Shown one piece after another: positions 19,781-28,388 of a stretch of 64,000 nt of DNA. The stretch comes from Paraburkholderia phytofirmans PsJN (GTDB lineage Bacteria > Pseudomonadota > Gammaproteobacteria > Burkholderiales > Burkholderiaceae), in the NCBI RefSeq assembly GCF_000020125.1, contig NC_010676.1, positions 2,790,001 to 2,854,000 of the forward strand, written 5' to 3'. How positions within the stretch are numbered: position 1 is the stretch's first letter; every line of letters starts with the position of its first letter. The notes below the pieces were generated by a model that worked only from the letters and a program-made list of their open reading frames with translations, was not told where the DNA came from and did no database searches. The translations under genes and the position numbers were made by a program.

Positions 19781-20160
19781 TGGATCACCACGCGCAGCGT
19801 CTCAAGATGAACGCTCCCTTCGACGTGCACGTCTCCTCGCGACAGTTGGATCCGTATCCTGCCGGGCACTGGTGCTGCAGGTCCAGATGCTGACGGATCG
19901 CCGACGCAGCTGCCGCTAGCCTCATTCACGGTGATCCGCAGCAAAGCACATTCGCCACCGTCGACGCCAAGACGTCCATCGAGATACTGCTTGCGCCAAT
20001 CGAACACCTGATTCGCGCTTACTTTGTGACTGCGCGCAATCTCTGCAACCGAACCGCCACCGGATAGCGTCTCCTCAACGATCTGACGCTTCTCGTCCGG
20101 TGTACGCCGTCGATACTTGCGGGCGGGCTTGACTTCGGTGAATTCGGTCACTGTGTCCAT
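19765..20160 (-). CDS. tnpA: IS66 protein TnpA (OrfA)
   Basis: About 131 residues from the Met at 20160 (MDTVTEFTEVKPARKYRRR). The helix-turn-helix of the transposase_8 type is clear: RRRTPDEKRQIVEETLSGGG followed by SVAEIARSHKVSANQVFDWRKQY. The end overlaps the tnpB start, as usual in IS66 elements. Confidence 0.9.
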   Translation of the reverse strand: MDTVTEFTEVKPARKYRRRTPDEKRQIVEETLSGGGSVAEIARSHKVSANQVFDWRKQYLDGRLGVDGGECALLRITVNEASGSCVGDPSASGPAAPVPGRIRIQLSRGDVHVEGSVHLETLRVVIQCLSR

Positions 20161-20200
20161 GATCCTTTGTGACACAGTCAAATTTGTGCCTTCGGTAAGC

Positions 20201-20707
20201 ATGGCGGCACCTTCATCAGAGGTCTATACGGTCACCATCGGACGGATACCTATCAAGGCGATAGACACATGGCCGTCGGCCACTCTTGAGGCTATAAATG
20301 TTTCAGAGCCCAAGCTTCTTGGGGGTGAACGTCCGCAGATCGGCAATCACACTTCAATGTTGGAGGAAGTTCAGACTCTTCTTAGCGGGACTGGGACGGA
20401 CGACGCTGTTGGGGCTTTTGGGAAAATGCTGGGATATCTTGGCCCAGGCACGATGCGTAATGGACTTCTGATGTGTGTTTATTCACCCACTATGAAACAA
20501 GCATTCTCCTTAGGGCCCGCAGGGTATCATGCGCTCTGTGAATGGTTACTTGCGCATCCACGCACCAACGAACCAGCACTCGTAGCGAGAATTGACCAAA
20601 TCAATCAGGCTCGCGACGATGAAGCGAAAACAAGGCAGAAAGGCGCGCGGGTTCGGAGCGCAACGTCTGCCGCTTCGCCCCGTTTGCAAAAAGGCCACAC
20701 ATCTTGA
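20201..20707 (+). CDS. hypothetical protein bordering the IS66 element
   Basis: A 168-residue frame starting at the ATG at 20201, just outside the candidate right end of the IS66 element. The middle is soluble and mixed alpha/beta (GLLMCVYSPTMKQAFSLGPAGYHALCEWLL), and the C-terminus is basic and low-complexity. No ribosome site precedes it, so it may be the 3' part of a longer gene whose start was removed by the IS. The family is not recognised. Confidence 0.45.
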   Translation: MAAPSSEVYTVTIGRIPIKAIDTWPSATLEAINVSEPKLLGGERPQIGNHTSMLEEVQTLLSGTGTDDAVGAFGKMLGYLGPGTMRNGLLMCVYSPTMKQAFSLGPAGYHALCEWLLAHPRTNEPALVARIDQINQARDDEAKTRQKGARVRSATSAASPRLQKGHTS

Positions 20708-21097
20708 CCGCCAATGAATCGAGATTGTCAAACTTTGCAGAATAGCAAGACAGACACAAGAGGTAAGAAGGTGGAACGTAGAGGTCGAGACTCTGCCGTC
20801 AAGCCCTGCGCTCAGATAGGGCTGATTTGAGTTCAAGTAGTCCTGACACGACTGCGCCTCGTGTAAGCAGGCCAACACGTCCTCCCTCCGGAACTACCGA
20901 AAGCCTTTCGCTTCGGGGGCTGCCCGATACTGCCGCCGCATGCTGGCAGAGCCGAGCCAAGGATTACAGAGAAAGCAGACCGCCGCCAAGTAGAGGCTCG
21001 GTGCTGTCTTTGCGAATGATTACAGGCTGCTGTGGGGGTAGCTGGGCCACGCGAAACAGAGCCGTAGCCCAACTATGCTGCCAGGGAAGAGCACGAC
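20708..21097. other. intergenic stretch without a recognised gene
   Basis: About 390 bases between the hypothetical gene and the convergent DUF979 gene. I see no gene here and no clear terminator. Confidence 0.45.
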
Positions 21098-22048
21098 TTA
21101 AATCGAGAAGTAGAGCAAGCCCATGATAACGGCAATCGTACAAATGGCAGTTGGCGTTTGAACCCGAATAACAGCGTACTTGTCTGGAATGTCCAGTAGA
21201 GCGGCCGGAATCAAATTGAAGTGTGCGGCCATCGGGGTCATCAAGGTGCCTGCATATCCGGCGAAGAATCCGAGTGCCGCGACAACCGCCGGGTTCCCAC
21301 CAAAACCGTGAATGAGAACCGGCACTCCAACCCCGCTAAGCATGAGCGGAAATGATGCTGCTGCCCCGCCCAGAATCATCGTGAATAAGGCCATGCCAAT
21401 GCAATAGACAGCAACAGCAACCCAGAGTAAGTCTGTTGCTACGTAGTGATTTACCAAGTACGCGCTGGCACCGCCGACGCCAGTTTTCTGAAAAACCGCA
21501 GCCAACACTGCAAGCATCTGAGGCAGTACGAGGGTCCAGGCGATGGCATCCGTCATGTCCCGCGATTGCTTTACTGCTTGAGGCACGGTGTCCTTCACCA
21601 CAATGCACGCTAACAGCAATGCAAGTATGCAGCCAATGCCGAACGCAGCTAACGTCGTGTTAGCGGGGTCAAAAAGCTGCTTGCCGAAGAGTTTCGTATG
21701 CTCCAGAAACATCGTGCCAGCTAACGTGCAGAGCGGAATCACGAACAGCGGAACAAGAAGCCTCCACCGCAACCGCAACGCGGTCGCTTCGCGAACCGAA
21801 GCGTCTAAGCGGCTCGGCGTAGACCTCTTGAGCCCGCCACACGCTGCGATGGCACTTAGCCCGAGTAACTGTGCACCGACGCTCGCAGGAGGCATCCTGT
21901 CGCCCGCGATGAAGAGCAGACCAAGGTCGGTCCAAAATGCAACTGCCAGTAGACGCCTAGGGTGGGCCTTATCAAACAGAATGACGGCAGCAGTCGCCAA
22001 CAGTAAAGCGCCACCAAGCCAATAGAAATATTCAGATGAAAATATCAT
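21098..22048 (-). CDS. DUF979-family permease subunit (5-oxoproline transporter type)
   Basis: About 316 residues from the Met at 22048, which overlaps the stop of the DUF969 gene (ATGA). It has eight to nine hydrophobic segments, including the conserved GFFAGYAGTLMTPMAAHFNLIP loop near the C-terminus. DUF969 and DUF979 proteins form a two-part transporter that databases link to 5-oxoproline (pyroglutamate) because of its genome association with 5-oxoprolinase genes. A hyuAB (oxoprolinase-like) pair under the same operator type lies 11-15 kb upstream, which supports that link here. Confidence 0.82.
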   Translation of the reverse strand: MIFSSEYFYWLGGALLLATAAVILFDKAHPRRLLAVAFWTDLGLLFIAGDRMPPASVGAQLLGLSAIAACGGLKRSTPSRLDASVREATALRLRWRLLVPLFVIPLCTLAGTMFLEHTKLFGKQLFDPANTTLAAFGIGCILALLLACIVVKDTVPQAVKQSRDMTDAIAWTLVLPQMLAVLAAVFQKTGVGGASAYLVNHYVATDLLWVAVAVYCIGMALFTMILGGAAASFPLMLSGVGVPVLIHGFGGNPAVVAALGFFAGYAGTLMTPMAAHFNLIPAALLDIPDKYAVIRVQTPTAICTIAVIMGLLYFSI

Positions 22049-22782
22049 GAACGACACTCCTGGTTCACGGCCGGCACCTTTGTCTGTTCAAGCGAACGTT
22101 TAATGTCACGCTCCAGCCACGCGTCTAGTCGGTAGAGGCGAAAAGAATGAATCAAAAAGACGCATATTGCTGTTGGGATGCCAGCGAACGCAATTTGTAT
22201 TGCACTTACTTCAATACCCGCAGTTCGGAGAGCCGCTTGCATAAACAGCACGCCGCCAAAAGCGATGAAAATATCCTCGCCGAAGAATAAGCCAATATTG
22301 TCGCTAGCAGCGGCAAACGCTCTAATGCGATGCGCCTGATGAGGTGCAAGCTTCCCATGCTGCGATTCGGCGACACTCTCGGCCATCGGCGCGATTAGTG
22401 GTCTCACCATTTGAGCTTGACCGCCTAAACTCACTAGCCCAACGGAGGCGGATGTTTCGCGCACGAAGAGGTAACAAATGAGGAATCGTCCCGTAGTTGC
22501 GGCTCGGACCTTCCCGATTGCGGTTTGCACGAACTCTCGTAATCCATGACGCTCCAGGAGACCGATAATAGGCAGCGGGAGAAGCGTAATCAGGGGAAGA
22601 TTTCTGAACTTTATGAAAGCAACACCCATCACTGCCAAAATATCGTGGAACGACATTTTAGCCAGGAAGCCAGTAATTACTGCTGCCACTGATACAATCA
22701 TCATCGGATTGAGCCGGAGGATAAATCCGACTGCAACCACGGCGACGCCGATTAGGGGCCAGAAATTTATGGCGGTATTCAT
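22045..22782 (-). CDS. DUF969-family permease subunit (5-oxoproline transporter type)
   Basis: A 245-residue membrane protein with the DUF969 pattern: an early GVAVVAVGFILRLNPMMIV, then NLPLITLLPLPIIGLLERHG, and SLGGQAQMVRPLIAPMAESV. It pairs with the DUF979 subunit by overlapping genes. A promoter with the 43-bp operator lies about 160 bases upstream (22920-22986), so the pair can be transcribed separately from the aminotransferase gene. Confidence 0.82.
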   Translation of the reverse strand: MNTAINFWPLIGVAVVAVGFILRLNPMMIVSVAAVITGFLAKMSFHDILAVMGVAFIKFRNLPLITLLPLPIIGLLERHGLREFVQTAIGKVRAATTGRFLICYLFVRETSASVGLVSLGGQAQMVRPLIAPMAESVAESQHGKLAPHQAHRIRAFAAASDNIGLFFGEDIFIAFGGVLFMQAALRTAGIEVSAIQIAFAGIPTAICVFLIHSFRLYRLDAWLERDIKRSLEQTKVPAVNQECRS

Positions 22783-23223
22783 GGTCTGTCTGCCTAGTTA
22801 CACAGCCGCTCGTTTTTCGGCGAAGTGTGTGTTGAATAAGTGTCCCGTGCCGCAATTTTTATATAACTGCAGCGTCAGCGGCGCCGCAGTTATTTGCTCG
22901 TAAATACAACGTTCCGCCGAGTGTGCAGACGCCAATTTTCTCTGTCAAAGTCCGATTCCATCTAGACCCATTCTGAGCGGTTATGGCTCCTGCTTCGCTG
23001 TCGAAGCATAGTGCTAAGAAGTTTGTCAAACGGCCCGATGCGCGAGCTACCCGGTTTTCCGCGGCCACGCGCTGAGATGTGAGTTGCAGCTTCTACCGGG
23101 ATGGGGATGCGAGCCATCAGGTTATTCACCCGCAACTCCCTCATGCCAGCACCCGAAGCCGAAGCGGTGTTCGTGGATTGGCTACATCGGCTTCGAGTCT
23201 CTATTGGGCAACTGTCATTGCCC
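22783..23223. other. intergenic region between aminotransferase and DUF969 genes
   Basis: About 440 bases. Apart from the promoter/operator described at 22920-22986 I see no gene. Confidence 0.55.
22920..22986 (-). promoter_or_regulatory. promoter with copy 1 of the shared 43-bp operator
   Basis: Read on the plus strand, the operator begins with GTCAAAGTCCGATTC at 22944 and ends with GAGCGGTTATGG at 22986. On the transcribed (minus) strand the element ends in TTGACA (-35 box, 22943-22948). Seventeen bases further is CACACT (22920-22925), a weak -10. This is the least conserved of the four copies (dyad TCCGATTC/CATTCTGA) but keeps the spacing. It serves the DUF969/DUF979 pair. Confidence 0.6.
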
Positions 23224-24417
23224 CTAGCGCATGAGCTCGACCAGTCCTCTCGCCACATATTCCACGTTACCGGCGTTCAGCCCGGCAATGCAGATTCTTC
23301 CGCTGGAGACCGCGTAAATTCCGTAGTCGGCGCGCAAGGCGAAGACCTGCTTTTCGCTCAGCCCCGTGTAAGCGAACATTCCCTTCTGTTCGACGATGTA
23401 GTCGAAGTTTCGGGAAGGCAATGCCTCTGTGAGCGAAACGTGCAATCGTTGACGCATTTGAACAATGCGACTACGAATCGCCTCGAGCTCAGAAGTCCAC
23501 TCTGCTCGCAGAGATGCATCGCCCAAGACAGTGCTGACCAATCGCATCCCGTGTGTGGGCGGCGATGAGTAGTTGCGACGAACCGCGAGCTTGACACGAC
23601 CAAGAACGTTGTCGCGTTCGGTTTCGACAGCACAATGGACCAACAAGGTGCCGCACCGCTCGCCGTAGAGTGAGAAGTTCTTCGAAAAGGAGTTACTTAC
23701 CAGAAAGTTCAAACCGCGCCGTGCGAGCTCACGGATGACGAACGCATCTTCGTTCAATCCATCACCGAAGCCCTGATAGGCCGCGTCGACAAAAGGAATC
23801 AGGCCGCGCTTCTCAATCAAGTCAAGAATCGTCGTCCATTGTGCTCGGCTCGGGTCAACCCCTGTCGGGTTGTGACAACAGGCATGGAGCAGAACGATGT
23901 CCTTTGCCTTGGTCTGCTCAAGGTCCAAGAGCAAACCATCAAAATCGAGGCCTTTTGTCGCTGGGTCATAGTAGCGATAGGCAGCGACTGAAAATCCGGC
24001 ACCCTCAAAGATTCCGAAGTGATTGTCCCAGGTAGGATTTGAAACGTAGACTACGCTCTCGGGGAAATGTACCTTGAGGAAATCCGCGCCGACTTTGAGT
24101 GCTCCACTGCCGCCAATAGTTTGCACCGTCGCCAACGACTGAAACACTGACGGGGACGCCTCGCCGAAAAGAAGACTCGCGACCTGAGACCTATAAGTAG
24201 CATCGCCCTCGATTGGCAAGTACGTAGCTGGCGCACCGTTTGCCGTTACGCTAGCCGCCGCTTGTCGCACCGAGTGCAGGACAGGGATTCTTCCGTCCTC
24301 GTCGTAATATATGCCGACGCCAAGGTTCACCTTCTTTGGGTTGGCATCTTTGGCAAATGTCTCCATCAGCCCGAGAATTGGGTCGCCTGCGTAGGGTTGA
24401 ACATGTGCAAACATCAA
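23224..24417 (-). CDS. aspartate/aromatic aminotransferase (class I, AspC/TyrB type)
   Basis: A 397-residue PLP enzyme of aminotransferase subgroup I-alpha. The start MFAHVQPYAGDPILGLMETF and GVGIYYDEDGRIPVL are typical of AspC/TyrB. The catalytic lysine is in SNSFSKNFSLYGERCG (about residue 247), and the substrate-binding arginine region is at the C-terminus (GRICIAGLN). It moves amino groups between glutamate or aspartate and aromatic or dicarboxylic keto acids. It lies directly downstream of the split opine dehydrogenase gene on the same strand, about 100 bases away, and may have been in its operon. No copy of the 43-bp operator is seen in front of it. Confidence 0.9.
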   Translation of the reverse strand: MMFAHVQPYAGDPILGLMETFAKDANPKKVNLGVGIYYDEDGRIPVLHSVRQAAASVTANGAPATYLPIEGDATYRSQVASLLFGEASPSVFQSLATVQTIGGSGALKVGADFLKVHFPESVVYVSNPTWDNHFGIFEGAGFSVAAYRYYDPATKGLDFDGLLLDLEQTKAKDIVLLHACCHNPTGVDPSRAQWTTILDLIEKRGLIPFVDAAYQGFGDGLNEDAFVIRELARRGLNFLVSNSFSKNFSLYGERCGTLLVHCAVETERDNVLGRVKLAVRRNYSSPPTHGMRLVSTVLGDASLRAEWTSELEAIRSRIVQMRQRLHVSLTEALPSRNFDYIVEQKGMFAYTGLSEKQVFALRADYGIYAVSSGRICIAGLNAGNVEYVARGLVELMR

Positions 24418-24520
24418 ACATTCCTAGAAAAATGGCATGGAGAAGTATAGACAGCGTGCTCCGTCCATCGCGGTAGCAGTGGACTTGGTTTAGTGATGCC
24501 TGGCGAAGTCCATCGACCAG

Positions 24521-25211
24521 CTAGTTGGCAACGTAGCCTTTCTGTAGCGCATCGAACAGCAGCCCGCGCTGAGAGAACTCATCATGGAGTAATTCAAGCA
24601 AAGGGTTCCCGGCTCTGAAGTCTCTTTTACGGATGGCCGAGAAAATATCGATTGCTGCAGTATGCAGGGGCATAGGCACGCCAACCATTCGCCCAAGCAT
24701 CTCCAGTGGAAAGAGACCGAAAGGGACGTCTTCGTCAATAAAGCGCGTGTCCAGTGTGTTCGGTCCCTTCGCATCAGGCCGAGCCTTGTACACGACCTCG
24801 GCCATTTCATGCACCTCTCCAGGACTTGTACCGAAAGAAGCAACATAGTGGTCCTGTATGGTCCTCACTTGAACACCCAGACTCTCTGCGAGCCCGAGCC
24901 GCTCCGCGTCCATGGCCTGTATGAGAGCCCCCACGGCGGGCGTAATATCGTGATTAGCCCAACTCTCGCCGCGCTCAGCACGTGTGAGGTTTCCCAGCAT
25001 ATTCGCCGCGTGGACTGGTGGATTCAGATTGCTCAGCGTGAGTGCGAGTAGATTTTCACGGACCGCGAAGCGGTCCCCAAAAATGGCTCGACATACTTCA
25101 AGGGACTCACTGCCTCGCCTTGTCGGAACAGCGGCGATATCGACCACCGAACGAATCGTCGACACCTGCACCGAGGTTGCTGAGGCCTTACGCGCTGTCG
25201 CCAGAGTGGTC
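24521..25211 (-). pseudogene. opine dehydrogenase, 3' part (split by IS21 element)
   Basis: C-terminal part of an octopine/nopaline/opine dehydrogenase. It carries the catalytic domain of the Octopine_DH family: LTLSNLNPPVHAANMLGN with the conserved NP-x-HxxxM pattern, and a later Tyr/His-rich helix. The frame is open at its 5' side into the IS. Removing the IS21 element and one TGGTC target copy joins it in frame with the part at 27832-28222, giving about 358 residues, the normal family size. The joined junction reads CGWSTTLATARKASATS. The enzyme reversibly condenses an amino acid with a keto acid using NAD(P)H. This copy cannot make a full protein. Confidence 0.88.
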
Positions 25212-25296
25212 TGTCACGGATCGGCGTATTGACGCCGGGGATGATCGCCGTAATGGCGCCAGTTTGAAGTGAAGTAAAACGCGGATTCGAACGGAC

Positions 25297-26085
25297 TCAA
25301 GGATGCGTTTTTTTGGTTGATTTCGCAAGTCGTGTCTGGTCGGGTTCAGGCAATGGCCTGGGCGTGCGGAAGCTGTCACCATCGAGCACGATACGATAGG
25401 CGCCGTGTCGCAGGCGATCGAGTGTGGCGGCGCCGAGGATGCGGTTGCCGGCAAACGCATCGCCCCATTCGCTGAAGTCGAGGTTACTGGTCAGGATCGT
25501 CGCAGCGGTCTCGTACCTTTCCGCGATCAGGTCGTGGAAGTCTTCATCCTGCGGCGAGCGCAGCGGCTTGAGCGCGAAGTCGTCGACGATGAGAACCGGT
25601 ACGCTGGCAAGCTGTTTCAGTTTGCGCTCATAGGTACCGGTCGCGCGCGCTGCCTGCAGACTGTTCAACAGCCGGGTCTGCGTGGCGAACACGACATCAC
25701 GTCCTTGCCGGGCGGCGCAATTGCCGAGTGCCTGGGCCAGGTGCGACTTGCCGGTACCGGTTGGTCCGGCAATCAGAATCGCGACCTTCTCATCGATATA
25801 GCGACCGGTAGCGAGGTCGTGGATATGGGTTCGATTCAGGTTCGGCAGCCGGTCGAAGTCGAACGTTTCGAGGGTCTTGCCCATTGCGAAGCCAGCGCGG
25901 GCCAGGCGGGTGCGCAGCTTCTTCTGATCACGTCGGGCGACTTCGTCGTGCAGCAGCATGGCGAGGAACTCCGTGTACGCGAGCTGGCCGTCGATGGCCT
26001 GCCGGTTGCGCTGCTCAAGGGAATCGAGCACGCCGGACAGGCGCAACTGCTTGAGGGTTGTGTTCAGTTCAGGACTGGGGTTCAT
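25297..26085 (-). CDS. istB: IS21 helper ATPase IstB
   Basis: A 262-residue AAA+ ATPase of the IstB/DnaC type. The Walker A motif is GPTGTGKSHLAQAL (about residue 106) and a Walker B-like VLIVDDFAL follows near 168. IstB binds DNA and directs IstA to the target. The start lies seven bases after the istA stop. Confidence 0.95.
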   Translation of the reverse strand: MNPSPELNTTLKQLRLSGVLDSLEQRNRQAIDGQLAYTEFLAMLLHDEVARRDQKKLRTRLARAGFAMGKTLETFDFDRLPNLNRTHIHDLATGRYIDEKVAILIAGPTGTGKSHLAQALGNCAARQGRDVVFATQTRLLNSLQAARATGTYERKLKQLASVPVLIVDDFALKPLRSPQDEDFHDLIAERYETAATILTSNLDFSEWGDAFAGNRILGAATLDRLRHGAYRIVLDGDSFRTPRPLPEPDQTRLAKSTKKTHP

Positions 26086-26091
26086 GGGCGT

Positions 26092-27630
26092 TTAGTGGAT
26101 CAGCAGGGATTGGAGATTGCGACCGAAGCGGCCGCCGTTGACGTAGGTATCGGTGAGCGTTTGCGGGGACTCTGCGATGGGCTCGCTCTCCAGACCTTTG
26201 TCCAGAATCGTCTTGACCGTTCGCCACCTGGGACTGGCATGGGCCAGCGCCCGTTCGCATGCGGCATCCAGCCGCGCGTCACCCACCTTGCCGCGAAGCC
26301 GGACGATGCCCTGCGCACCGCGCAGGTTGACGAGTACCTCATCGTTGAAGAGCGCCAGAATCAGCGCGTGGCAGGCAGGACCGATTTCTTTGGCCTGCGC
26401 CAGACACCATTGCGGATCGTGTTCGAGCCACGCCTGCGCTGCCGGCGGCTGATGATCGCGGACGGTTGAGCGTGCGCCTGGCTTGCGCAGCCGGGGATGG
26501 GTGGCAACGAGTTCGTGCTGATGGAACAGCTGCACGACCGTGTCTGTCGACTTCACCCACAGCGTCTTGCCGACCAGGGCGAACGGCACCGAGTAGAGCG
26601 CCTTGTGATGCTGGATGTGAGCGTCACGATGAACGGTGACCGTGGACCATGCGGCGAGCACGGGCGGTACATCGGGCAGCGCCGTCAATAGCGGCTTCTC
26701 GATGGCGAAGCGCGCCAGCGGCTGTTCGCGTGTCGTGCCGTGTTCACGAACGCTGGCTTCCCGCATGATCCATTCGCGCAGTTGCCGATTGGCATCCGGC
26801 AGATCACGAAACGCGCGCAGCGGCATGAAGGACTTCTTGACGTATTTGACGCCCGATTCAACGACGCCCTTCTTCTGCGGGTCGTGCGGAGGACAGGCAT
26901 CGATCCTGAAGCCATATCCTTCAGCGAGGCCCGCGTAGGAGCGCTGGACCTCGGGGTCGTACGTGCATGCCCTGATGATCGCGCACTTCGCGTTGTCGAT
27001 GATGATTCGCCCGGGGCAGCCGCCGAACCACTCGAAGGCGCGCCGGTGGCAGGCCAGCCACGTCTCGATGGTCTGATCGAACACGAGTTCGACATACTGA
27101 TGACGCGACCAGCATAGCGTCATGACGAAGAACCACGTCTTGAGCGTGTGACCTGATTCGTGGATGAGCGCTGGACCGGCGCCGAAGTCGACCTGCGCGG
27201 CATCGGCCGGCGGGAAGTCCAGAATCGTTGTCGCCGTGACATTACGTTCGGCGCCCAGATGCTTCAGGAAGCGGCGCACCGCCGAATAGCTGCCGGTGTA
27301 GCCATGGTTGCGCTTGAGCGCGCTGTGAATCGTTGTGCCCTGTACGTCAGCGTCAAACCAGCTACTGATCTGCTCGCGAAAGGGTTCGAGTGTCGACACG
27401 CAGGTACTGGGCAGGTGCGGCGTGCGGCCGAACTGACCTGCGATCACGGTGTCTTGCGGCAGCGGCCGCGCCGGATCGAGCCAGCCGAGCTCTTGCGCGG
27501 TGCGCCTTACCGCGGTGAGCTTCTTGCGGCCCATGAGCCCGGCGCGCGCTATGTCGCGGTCGGAATCGCCTTGCCGCATACGGACAAGGACTTGGCGGTA
27601 CTCAAACAATTCGAACCTCCGGTTGGCCAT
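26092..27630 (-). CDS. istA: IS21 transposase IstA
   Basis: A 512-residue DDE transposase. It has an N-terminal helix-turn-helix (FEYRQVLVRMRQGDSDRDIAR), an rve-type catalytic core beginning with AAQVDFGAGPAL (first Asp) and FGGCPGRIIIDNAK (second Asp), the final Glu region near KKGVVESGVKYVK, and the C-terminal Mu-type beta-barrel domain with VTVHRDAHIQHHKALYSVP. It is full length. Confidence 0.95.
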   Translation of the reverse strand: MANRRFELFEYRQVLVRMRQGDSDRDIARAGLMGRKKLTAVRRTAQELGWLDPARPLPQDTVIAGQFGRTPHLPSTCVSTLEPFREQISSWFDADVQGTTIHSALKRNHGYTGSYSAVRRFLKHLGAERNVTATTILDFPPADAAQVDFGAGPALIHESGHTLKTWFFVMTLCWSRHQYVELVFDQTIETWLACHRRAFEWFGGCPGRIIIDNAKCAIIRACTYDPEVQRSYAGLAEGYGFRIDACPPHDPQKKGVVESGVKYVKKSFMPLRAFRDLPDANRQLREWIMREASVREHGTTREQPLARFAIEKPLLTALPDVPPVLAAWSTVTVHRDAHIQHHKALYSVPFALVGKTLWVKSTDTVVQLFHQHELVATHPRLRKPGARSTVRDHQPPAAQAWLEHDPQWCLAQAKEIGPACHALILALFNDEVLVNLRGAQGIVRLRGKVGDARLDAACERALAHASPRWRTVKTILDKGLESEPIAESPQTLTDTYVNGGRFGRNLQSLLIH

Positions 27631-27831
27631 GGGCGCTCCGCTCAGAAAAGAGCGAAGCGTACCCAGTTGGGAAAGTTCGAACCGCGTTCTGCTACACGGC
27701 GCAGGTGGCGCCTATACGCCGATCATCGGATGGCGCCATTACGGCGATCATGGACTGGCTCCATTGCGCCGATCCTGCGCTGGCGCCTATGCGCCGATCA
27801 TCAATTGGCTCCTATACGGCGATCCGTGACA

Positions 27832-28222
27832 TGGTCGACCAGCCACATACAAGCGGATATACACTTCGGGTTGCGAGGAGCTTGGTGAGGTAGACGGCCG
27901 CGAGGGAACTGTGCGAACTGAAAATGATGCAGTGTGTTTCTCTAATATAAGGCGCCAGTGCATTGATGACTGGAAGGAACGCGTTCGCCGGGGTCGCAAT
28001 TACCAAAACGTCCGACTCGTCCGCCGCTTGTCTCGCCGTTGCGAAGGCACGCATTGGAAACGAACCGGAAATCTTTCCTCCTGAGTCAAGCCGACCGGAT
28101 TGTCCGAACTGGCCCTGCAAGGAGCCGCTCGGCGACCAGATTTGTACGTCGCGCTGAGCGCTCGCCAGCATCGCGTAGTACGCACATCCGATTGCGCTGT
28201 TCCCAATAATGCATACCTTCAC
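27832..28222 (-). pseudogene. opine dehydrogenase, 5' part (split by IS21 element)
   Basis: N-terminal NAD(P)-binding Rossmann domain of the opine dehydrogenase whose 3' part is at 24521-25211. It starts at GTG 28222 (ribosome site GGGAGAG) with VKVCIIGNSAIGCAYYAMLA; a GTG four codons earlier is the other option. The glycine-rich loop is GNSAIG, unusual against the common GxGxxG. Later motifs are VLVIATPANAFLPVI and IFSSHSSLAAVYL. The frame runs into the IS21 right end after CGWST. Confidence 0.85.
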
Positions 28223-28388
28223 GCTCTCTCCCACGAATTGTTTTCAGTCTGCCATCGCTAAATGTCAGCGAGTCTGAAGTTGTAGGGACCCACAGCCCAC
28301 TGCATCTCGACACTTTCTAGATGACGTAAATGCGTGCCGTCGACTAAGGGTGAGACGGGCTCACCCAAGTCGTAAGAATTCATGTCGC

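Larger units (their letters stand above)
17776..20200 (-). mobile_element. IS66-family insertion sequence
   Basis: Three genes in the IS66 order tnpA, tnpB, tnpC occur on the minus strand. I could not define the terminal inverted repeats or the 8-bp target duplication with confidence. A weak pair, GCTTTCCGAA at 17749-17758 and the reverse complement of GCTTACCGAA at 20191-20200, is a candidate for the ends, but the bases outside do not match as a duplication. The tnpB gene seems frameshifted, so the copy may be inactive. The limits given are those of the genes. Confidence 0.8.
25212..27831 (-). mobile_element. IS21-family insertion sequence with 5-bp target duplication
   Basis: The element is 2620 bp and carries istA and istB on the minus strand. 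The terminal inverted repeats are visible: the left end starts TGTCACGGATCGGCGTAT at 25212, and the right end, read inward from 27831, starts TGTCACGGATCGCCGTAT. The target duplication TGGTC is at 25207-25211 and 27832-27836. Near both ends there are several further copies of a CGCCGATCAT-type repeat alternating with GGCGCC, the multiple transposase-binding sites typical of IS21. Both genes look intact, so the element may still be mobile. It interrupts an opine dehydrogenase gene. Confidence 0.95.

Noticed and set aside
17749..20200. GCTTTCCGAA and GCTTACCGAA as definite IS66 terminal repeats.
   Set aside because: The match is short and the bases outside do not form an 8-bp duplication, so the ends are left open.
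25265..27800. Plus-strand reading frames of up to 354 codons across the IS21 region.
   Set aside because: They are shadows of istA and istB in this GC-rich sequence; the minus-strand proteins carry all the family motifs.
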